A stretch of 64,000 nucleotides of DNA, from NCBI GenBank assembly GCA_025677815.1, contig JAIXMP010000021.1, positions 620,001 through 684,000 on the forward strand, given 5' to 3'. The notes beneath the pieces are model-generated. The model made no database searches, was not told the DNA's origin, and worked only from the letters and a program-made list of their open reading frames with translations. The translations under genes and the position numbers were made by a program. The DNA comes from Phascolomyces articulosus (lineage: Eukaryota; Mucoromycota; Mucoromycetes; Mucorales; Lichtheimiaceae). Positions 56,541-64,000 of the stretch are shown here, in pieces (position 1 is the stretch's first letter; every line of letters starts with the position of its first letter).

Positions 56541-58364
56541 ATGCCTATACCTGTTACAACACCTCCTACTTCTCTTGACCAATGCAGTATTTCAACTTCT
56601 GATGCCATTGTAAAACTCATTCAAATCATTTTACGTGCTCGTTTGGGGACTCACTATGAATGTGCCCAAGATCACCAACATGACCATACTGCTTGTTGTT
56701 TTCATTTAAAGCATTGCCATCTTCAACGTATTCGAGGTAGTTTTTCTGTTATTATCAATATCTTACAACAAAACAAGACTTCTACGACAACAAGTGGTAC
56801 TTTATTAGAACGTTGGATTATATCTTTGGATCCATCATCAACCACAACACCCGATACGAATATGAATCATGAGTTTGAGGCAAAGAGTGATAACAATAAT
56901 AATGCTGCAACGACCAGCACAACAACAACACCCACTACCACTTCTACAACAACAGACGAAACAGATGCTATTCTATTATTACAGGCGGTTTATTCTCACA
57001 CACGTCTCATGCCATTGCACACACTACTTTCGAATAATAATTTGAAAAAATCCGATTTGGCAGCCATGATCACTATGGATAATAGTAGTCGATCCCGTTG
57101 TCATTCAAAACATGCATCTTTTTCAACATCAACAATTACTACAGACGCCACGACGATGAATCCCGATGATTTCCCACACACAGCACATATAAAGACATAC
57201 CAGTTTTTTCCCAGGAGTCATCTCAGACTTCAAGTAGTGTACCAAGATAACTTGGTGGATGAAGCATCCGTATCATGTGGTGTTGCTATGCGACGCTTAT
57301 CTCGGCTTTCGTTGTCCGCTATTGAAGATGATACGGATATGCATGAACATCCAAATAATAATAATAATAATAATACCTATCACCACCATAACCCCATCCA
57401 TCATCATAACCATACCTCTCAATATCATCAACAGTTACAACAGCAGCAACATTTTAATCCACTCTTACAACCACTACGACAATCATCACCACCTAATAAT
57501 AATGACCCATACTATCCTAGTAATACCATCGTACCACATGATAATAATCATAGCCATCATCCTCATCATCATAACATTAATAATAATAATAATAATAATA
57601 AAACAACCTTATCAGCAAGTATACCTATACCCAACATGCAATATACCCACCATCATGGTCTTGTCGCCTACTCTACATCCCCTTCCCCTTCCTTTGGTGC
57701 CACGCGTGCACCTTGGGCCACTTCCATTCCATCTTCTACTTCCCATCAACACCATCCATTTCAACAACGACGCACTTCTTGGACTGGCGATCATCCTGGT
57801 GGATCCCTTGTGGGCAGTTATGAAGAATCGCTTCTTAGTGGTCGTATGTCTGCCACGCCATCCAAACCTATTTTTTTCCAAGCACAAATTGGTGTCTTGG
57901 GGAAAGAATGTAAAGCGTCTTTACGTTGTCCACCACATCGATCAGTGACGTTTCCTGCCTTTTTTTATGACATGCAAGAACAGTTGGTTCCCCCTTATGT
58001 CGGTACAGTGGATTTAGTACCACCTTATCGATTACCTCCCAAGGGTCAATTACAAATTGTCATCAAGAATCCCAACAAGACGGCAGTGAAATTATTCTTG
58101 ATTCCATATGATGTATCAGACATGCCAAAAAATACAAAAACTTTCTTGAGGCAAAAATCATATGATGGTCATTCTTTACGTTATGCTGTTCAAGTTCAAT
58201 TGTGTAGGACCGATAAAAAGCGAGTTTACTTATACAAACATATTCGTGTGGTATTTGCAAATAGGATTTCAGATTCAAGAGAAAAGTTAAAAGTGACGTG
58301 TGAAGGACCTCAAGAACGTGGACCATTAACAAAAGCTGATTTGGATTTACTGAGTGCGTTATGA
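56541..58364 (+). CDS. Atos (FAM214/DUF4210) domain protein
   Basis: Single exon, 607 aa. The conserved part is C-terminal (about 425-605): GSYEESLLSGRM, the DUF4210 signature; then FQAQIGVLGKECKASLRCPP, PPYVGTVDLVPPYRLPPKGQ, VIKNPNKTAVKLFLIPYD, VSDMPKNTKTFLRQKSY and LYKHIRVVFANR. Animal Atos proteins are nuclear transcription-linked factors; fungal members are annotated as related to chromosome segregation in meiosis but are poorly studied. The N-terminal 80 residues (DAIVKLIQIILRARLG, Cys/His-rich HDHTACCFHLKHCHL) are followed by 250 residues of Asn/His/Gln/Thr low complexity. Long overlapping frames on both strands here are shadows of that repeat-rich region. Confidence 0.85.
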   Translation: MPIPVTTPPTSLDQCSISTSDAIVKLIQIILRARLGTHYECAQDHQHDHTACCFHLKHCHLQRIRGSFSVIINILQQNKTSTTTSGTLLERWIISLDPSSTTTPDTNMNHEFEAKSDNNNNAATTSTTTTPTTTSTTTDETDAILLLQAVYSHTRLMPLHTLLSNNNLKKSDLAAMITMDNSSRSRCHSKHASFSTSTITTDATTMNPDDFPHTAHIKTYQFFPRSHLRLQVVYQDNLVDEASVSCGVAMRRLSRLSLSAIEDDTDMHEHPNNNNNNNTYHHHNPIHHHNHTSQYHQQLQQQQHFNPLLQPLRQSSPPNNNDPYYPSNTIVPHDNNHSHHPHHHNINNNNNNNKTTLSASIPIPNMQYTHHHGLVAYSTSPSPSFGATRAPWATSIPSSTSHQHHPFQQRRTSWTGDHPGGSLVGSYEESLLSGRMSATPSKPIFFQAQIGVLGKECKASLRCPPHRSVTFPAFFYDMQEQLVPPYVGTVDLVPPYRLPPKGQLQIVIKNPNKTAVKLFLIPYDVSDMPKNTKTFLRQKSYDGHSLRYAVQVQLCRTDKKRVYLYKHIRVVFANRISDSREKLKVTCEGPQERGPLTKADLDLLSAL

Positions 58365-58658
58365 TCATAGCAGTAATACATAGCCTCTTTAGTTTTTCTT
58401 CATTTCACATTTTTTCCCTCCATCTTCCTTTCTTTCTTCTAATCGAACCATAAATATAAATAACTATTTTTCTTTTCCATCTTTCTAATAGCACATTACA
58501 CACATAACACCCCTCTCATTCCCTTATTCTTATATCATGAAAATTGAACTGTATATTTCGAAATTTGTCCTATTCCCCAATCCTCACATATCCATTTATT
58601 TGGAATAATTTTTTTTTGTATATATAAAAAACCAAGTAATTTATATTTTTTACATAAT

Positions 58659-61600
58659 TTATGTTTTCTTTTCGTATTGCTTTTCATAGGTGGGGATATC
58701 TTCTTTTAAATTTCGTCGTTTTCGCAGTTCTCGAACTATTTTGTGGACTATTTTTTGTTATGTTAATTAAAATCATGCAAAGTACATTTATAAATATCAC
58801 AAAATAGTTGTTTATGTTTTTTTCTTTTACCTTCGCTATCAGGATTATGAGCTAATCCAGGCAACTTTTCCCAATGATGTAGTGTTTTTCGTAAAGATTC
58901 AATTTTTGCCAAAGGGTTCTTGTTGTTGAACTCTTCTTTATCCAAGTACATTGCCTCCTTTACTGGAAGATGGAATGTGATACAGACAGCATTCAAGGCA
59001 TGACATTGTTCTGCTTCACCAATAAAAACACAATTTTGGTATTGATGCTTGTTGCTGTTGTTGTCGTTGTCACCATCATGATTTGTCATCAAAAAGAAAT
59101 CACGGACATGCTGTACCACAGATGCTTTACAAATAATCTCGACGATATAAATAGGTTCTTCCAGTGTCATGTTGGCACTAACCAAAGATCCAAACATAGA
59201 ATTTCGAGTCATGATGATAACTTGCCCATTTCCTCGTTTGATGGCATCACAATTGGAGAAAATATCATGGATATGAAACTGACAGTGATTTAATGGACCA
59301 TAAAAGAGGGGTCCTTCTTTTTGAACCCATTGGAAAGCCTGTACAATACCATCCTTGAATTCAGAAAGATATTGTATACCACATGTATCATTAAATAATA
59401 GATTGTGACGTACAGTATTATGGCCCCAACAACGTGCTGCTTGCTTTCTTTTGTTTCTACTACTAATATTGTTGTTGTCACTCCCCTCTGCAGAAGAACC
59501 GTTATCTTTTTTGTGGCTGTAATATTGAGTACCAGCCTGCTGTACATGCATTGTCATACGACAATAACGATTAGGAGATTTTGCCAAGACTTGTGGAGAT
59601 GTGCTTGTGATTGTTTCGTGGTAACAAACAATTTTATCATCCTCCATCACATTGATTTCGAGAGGTGATGACGATATTGATGTTTTTATACCTTCCTCCT
59701 TCTGTTTTTTCTGTTCCTTTTGCTGTTCTTGTCGGGAAAGAATAAGAAGTAAAGCCATCAATGTTCGCAAATGATGTTTTCCAGTAACGGAAATAAGAAA
59801 TTGTACATCACCACCTTCTGGTGCTACAGATTCTTCCCAAAAAGTGAAACTTGGATCCATTCGAAAAAGCTTTGCTAGTGTATTATAAACAAAAATAGAG
59901 TGATGCGGTTCTACACGAATAGGAATTTCGATGACTGGCGATGCGAATGGAATAGAAATACGAGATGAAATGAATGGACATGCATAGTCAATTTCATCTT
60001 TCAGTGTAAATATTGCTGGTAGAGACCACTGTTGTTTTTTCATCACTAATAAAACAAGGCAACCTGCAGAAAGAGGAACATTGTCATTGTCGCTGTTATT
60101 GCTGGTTGAAGTAGTGGTAGTTGCACTTGTTCTTGTCACTGGATAAAAAGATTGTTTTATACCCAACGTAAGGATACCTCGTATGGAATCCACCTTGTTT
60201 GCCAAAGGAAAATCAGTGGAAACGTGAACTTTAGAGTAAGCGTCGTCATCTTCATCGCTATTTATACTTAATGTACCAGAGAGAATACGTCCTAAACACA
60301 TAATATTACGGTAACGTGGTTGTTCTTCCTGTATTGTTGTATCGATTTCTATATATTTGGTGACATGAATGACAAGTGGGCCCTTTGAATCACAACAATA
60401 GATTGCTTCGCTTACGATATCTGTCGTGGATTTATTTCTGGTGTCGCTCTTTTGAGAATAATAATAGTTGTGTTGTTGATCTTGAAAGGGTGATGGCAAA
60501 TGTCGTTCGATGATTCGAATGAAACGGGATTCTAATGGCATAAGGTGACGCATGACTAAATGAAATAGAGCGTCCCCTGCTGCTGCTGTATCAGACCGAT
60601 ATTTTTGCTTGAGTTGTTCTAGCACCTTCTCTGGTTTCATTCCAACATTGGAAATTTTCAAGACCTTTTCTATATGTTCCAGTACTTTGTCGATATTTTG
60701 TTGCTCAGCATCCGACCTCGGTTTTTTGGTATCATTACTCTCCTTCTCCACGTTATCAAAATCGTCACCCTTGTACTCCATGCACTTGTTGTTATTTTCA
60801 TCACCATTACCATGTTCGTTGAGTGATGCTAGAGACAATGTTGAGTAGCATTGTTGAAGAGTTCGATGGATAGGTCCCAAAATAAACTTATTAAAACCTC
60901 TATGTTCATCTCCATTCTTTAATCTTTTTCTCCATTTCTTTTCATTCATATCAAAATAGTGATCATCCCAGAACCTTCCAAGTAGTTTACTTTGCTCAAC
61001 ACCAAATTGCTTATGGTAGGCACCGATAAAATGGTCAAAATCAATGATCCAACCATGTAAAGCGGATCCAAAAATAACGTTGCCTTCTCGTGGATCTAAT
61101 GCGGGGTGGTTACATTCTTTCAATATCTCGTTCACATCTGAAACAATCTTTTTTAGCGTCTGTATATTTATAGATATACATTAAAAACATTGTGTAAGTT
61201 TGAAAAATAACAATAGATATAAATAATAAAATCTTGAACAATGTAAAAAAAAAATTGGATCAAGTATACCTTATGAATAGCTTCAAAACTATCATCTGTC
61301 CCAGCATCATGTTTTAGTAGTATATCCACTTTGTTGATGAAAAGAACAATCTTCTTGTAAGATTCATCTTTATTACCAACATCATGATGATTGCTTTCTA
61401 TAGGGGTTGATGATAATGCATGCTTCAAAATTGTTCTTATATGCTCAAATAATCCTTCTGAGCAATCGACTACCACGATCAGACCATCAGTAAGCTTGAG
61501 GTCTCCTGCGACGTGACCCAAAAATTCGGGATGCCCTGGTGTATCAATGATATTGAACAGCAACTCTATATAGTGAGAGAAATAATATTATAAACTACGA

Positions 61601-61907
61601 TTGTTTATTGACTTTTATGGAAAAATAAGGAGAATAAAAATTACCCTCTTGATGATTATCAGAAACATTAGACTTTGCACTGATGGAAACAGGATTGGAT
61701 CGTATTGTCATGAAATAATTGACGTTTGTTGCCATGATAGTATTTCTATCCTTGGTCTTACCAAGGATACGATTCATCAAAGTTGTTTTACCATGTTGAT
61801 CAGATCCAACGATGGATACGTTTCTTATCAGAGTTGGATTCTGTCAATAAAAAGTCAGATTTCATGATATTGAAAAAAAAAAGATAACTATAGTAATCTC
61901 TTACCAT
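58659..61907 (-). CDS. Divergent eEF2-like GTPase lacking the diphthamide histidine
   Basis: Exons on the minus strand: 61905-61907 (ATG only), 61645-61840, 61270-61565, 58831-61159, 58659-58747; about 970 aa (eEF2 about 842). G1 VGSDQHGKTTL (12-22), G3 DTPGH (74-78), G4 NKVD (144-147), G5 GSALHGW (196-202). Later domains align with eEF2: FDMNEKKWRKRL, LPSPFQ, GPLVIHVTKYIE, GRILSGTL, YHETI..SPQVLAKSPNR, AFQWVQKEGPLFYGP, PIYIVEIICK, and the C-tail starting IVRELRKRRNLKEDIP. At the eEF2 diphthamide site (DAIHRGGGQ) it reads DAIKRGNGQ, with Lys at residue 806 (codon 59237-59239). The switch I segment is shortened and no longer reads ERGITI. Extra Asn/Asp/Lys-rich insertions lie near 280-320, 510-525 and 640-660. 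EFL1 and Snu114 fit less well. Function unknown. Confidence 0.85.
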
Positions 61908-62093
61908 GGGTGTGTATAAGTTATATTAAAGCGAAAGGAAAGAAAAATAACAAAGAAACAGTCCGTTTTTTTTTTCTTGCTATAACCTTTTTATTGTTAC
62001 ACGAGACAACCGCAGTAAAATCGAGGGGTAAGTAACGTTATGGCTGTGCTCAAAGTATAAAGATTCTTTCTTTCCCTTTTAATTCTATCAATA
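61908..62093. promoter_or_regulatory. Short divergent promoter, eEF2-like / BORCS8-like genes
   Basis: 186 bp between the two start codons; contains an A-rich/T-rich run near 61930-61990. Shared or overlapping promoters are implied by the spacing. Confidence 0.4.
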
Positions 62094-62831
62094 ATGACGA
62101 CACCAACTGAAAGTAAAGTTTCTTCCTCTTCAGTATCCATATCATCGTCCACTTCCTCACAACGACGACAACAACGACATAATTCATGGCGTCAATCATC
62201 AACATCAAGCGATCCTTCAGCATCACCACCATTTTCAATTGATCATTTATCCATTCTTGCTCGACGTGCATCAAGTTCAAATATAACAATATCTGCATTG
62301 ACACATCCATTTCAAAATCAACGTTTACCAGATGAACACGAACGACAAAAACGTACTCATGAAGCCGCGCAACAAGGTATACATACACTTATTTATTGAT
62401 ATGAGAAAGAAATATTGAATATAAAACGGGAGCTCTTTTTAAAAATGTAATAATGTGGATATACGATAGTCACCACTGGGATTGAAAAGACGACACAACT
62501 TGCATTAAACGACTGTTCGCTTGGATTATATCGTGTATTCGATCATATACAACGTAAAGTACCACAAATTGTGGATGAGAAAAAACAATTACGTACAATA
62601 CGCGAACAAGTGGATACAGGAACGGAAGATATTGTGGATGTTCGAAAAGTGGTTGCAGAAGTAGAGCGTATTGAGTCTTTCAACAATATATCCGACATGA
62701 TTAAATCTTCAATAGCCATCATTAAAGATGCTAAAGAAAGGAAACAACAAGAAGAAGAGCAACGACAACATCTGCAACACCAGCAGCAACAGCAACAAAA
62801 AAGGATTGGTAGACGAGTATTTGGAATTTGA
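62094..62831 (+). CDS. BORC complex subunit 8-like protein (MEF2BNB family)
   Basis: Two exons: 62094-62376 and 62470-62831; 214 aa. The N-terminal 90 residues are Ser/Thr/Arg-rich and disordered. The C-terminal helical domain matches the BORCS8 pattern: ALNDCSLGLYRVFDHIQRKV, then PQIVDEKKQLRTIREQ and FNNISDMIKSSIAIIKDA. It ends in a polyQ stretch and RRVFGI. In animals BORC sits on lysosomes and recruits Arl8 and kinesin for movement; in fungi BORC-like subunits occur in filamentous and early-diverging lineages. Assignment rests on pattern similarity over about 85 residues. The intron phase (G|TC) keeps frame. Confidence 0.7.
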
Positions 62832-64000
62832 TCCCTTATTATTATTTAAGATTATTACACAACATAGATGTCGCGCCACAAATGATACCAGCCCATCGTT
62901 TTTTTTATCATGTTATTATTATTTATACCATAATTAATTAGGATGGGGGTAGGGGAAAGGGGATGAAGTTAAATACAAAAAGTTACATTCAATGGTAAAT
63001 CAGAAATGTAGATGGATATTTGTCAAAAAAAGAAAATCTGTGGAAAAATCCAGTGACATGCTTAAAATAAATATTGAGGTCTTGAGATGAATCTCCTAGA
63101 CCCAAAACTGTGGACATGAAACGCCAAATCTGATTCACTTGCATTACCAACCCATTCTCGGTGCAGTCGGTGAGGAGGAGAGAAACACTTTTTCCCCCAA
63201 CAATAGTAGTAATAAGAATTTGACTTTAAACTTTGAATGAAAACTGGTTTAAATATGACCTCTATTCATATTGTTTGTATTGTTATTAATAAATGATCAT
63301 CCATCGACATTGATTTTCACTCTTTATTGCTATTACCAGTTATTTATGAATGAGCATGAAAAGGCTGCTTCAATCCTCCGCGAATTATTATATATGACTA
63401 CTCGGGAAAAGTTTTTTTTTCTGTTTTCTTAGTTTCTTACGATAATCGATACCAACATTACGAAAAGCTAAAATTATAAATAAAACAGAAATTCAAAAAG
63501 AATGTTCGTTGGTATAGTAGAATGATAGATGATGAAATTGGAAAATCATCATAACGATCCATGATCACATTGGTGTGCGAACATAATTATATGACGATGA
63601 AATGCACAATCTTTCGTGGATCATCCCAGCGATGTATCCTTTTCCGACAATGATAATAAAATATGAAAAACATCTAATATTACCAGCTACGTTTGATTTC
63701 CTATCAGCTGCGTAGTTCAAAACTCTTTACTTTTTTTTTTTTTTACCAAAGATTCGAAACTCTTTATAAAATCCATTGAGCAGAAATGAGTCATCTTTGT
63801 TTGGTGCCTTAGGTAATTTTGAAAAGGTTCTTGTTAATGAGAAACTATTTTTGTATACTTTCAATTCATGAGCAACATCACATGAAAAGATGGTTTGGGT
63901 TAGTATTAATATTACCAATGACAATCATGTGTGTGTGTGTATAAACAACCGAGGATCTTTCATATAAATAGCTACATTCATCACAAACAAACATATAATC
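62832..64000. other. Right-end region without a supported gene
   Basis: 1.17 kb, AT-rich. A minus-strand frame at 63727-63924 contains LPKAPNKDDSFLLNGFYKEF, faintly like an acyl-CoA-binding domain core, followed by a possible GTAAAA donor. The neighbouring sequence did not extend the match, so it is not called as a gene. Confidence 0.4.

Noticed and set aside
57259..57948. 229-aa overlapping frame rich in Ile/His
   Set aside because: Frame-shifted reading of the Asn/His/Thr low-complexity part of the Atos-domain gene.
58659..61907. Assignment of the eEF2-like gene to EFL1/Ria1 or Snu114
   Set aside because: Insertions typical of EFL1 and the N-extension of Snu114 are absent; the AFQWVQKEGPLFYGP and C-terminal segments align best with eEF2 itself.
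63727..63924. Minus-strand frame with LPKAPNKDDSFLLNGFYKEF as an acyl-CoA-binding protein
   Set aside because: The match is partial, needs a gap, and flanking sequence does not extend it; no start or downstream exon could be supported.

Overview
The window is nuclear DNA of a filamentous fungus, most likely an early-diverging one (Mucoromycota, probably Mucorales-like). Non-coding DNA is very AT-rich. Genes are compact and mostly broken by 50-150 nt introns, almost all GT-AG. Several families are typical of early-diverging fungi or animals but missing from budding yeast: quinoid dihydropteridine reductase, ATG101, a BORCS8-type protein and an Atos-domain protein. There are no bacterial operons, no CRISPR array and no RNA gene I can support. 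Gene models were joined by hand from splice sites, reading phase and family similarity; exon coordinates are given in each entry.

Layout, left to right. 0-11 kb: the 5' part of NAA20 (NatB acetyltransferase, minus), a ZNHIT3/Hit1-type zinc-finger gene (plus), a Cys3/Met28-like bZIP factor (minus), a 3.8 kb gene-poor stretch, and a YAK1 kinase (minus). 11-16 kb: a CSC1/OSCA-type mechanosensitive channel (minus). 16-25 kb: two Fet3-like multicopper ferroxidase genes in tandem sharing every intron position. The first is intact and probably secreted. The second carries two in-frame stops and a mutated splice donor and is called a pseudogene. A MITE-like element and a GC-rich palindrome lie between them.

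25-36 kb: mitochondrial NADH-cytochrome b5 reductase (minus), an orphan four-TM protein (minus), dihydropteridine reductase (plus), VAC7 (minus) and a large multidomain Golgi-type glycosyltransferase (minus). 38-46 kb: a molybdopterin-binding (CinA/MoaB-like) protein and ATG101 sharing a short divergent promoter, a HAD hydrolase (plus) and a five-unit polyubiquitin gene (minus). 48-63 kb: DBP5 RNA helicase, a kinesin-4 motor, an Atos-domain protein (all plus), a highly divergent eEF2 paralog (minus) and a BORCS8-like gene (plus).

The genes do not form one pathway. Loose themes are iron handling (ferroxidase pair), vacuole/lysosome and autophagy (VAC7, ATG101, BORCS8, ubiquitin) and nutrient or stress signalling (YAK1, bZIP, CSC1). 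The most unusual gene is the eEF2 paralog at 58.7-61.9 kb. It keeps all eEF2 domains but has lysine where eEF2 has the diphthamide histidine, and its switch I region is strongly shortened. I did not find a clearly new multi-gene system.
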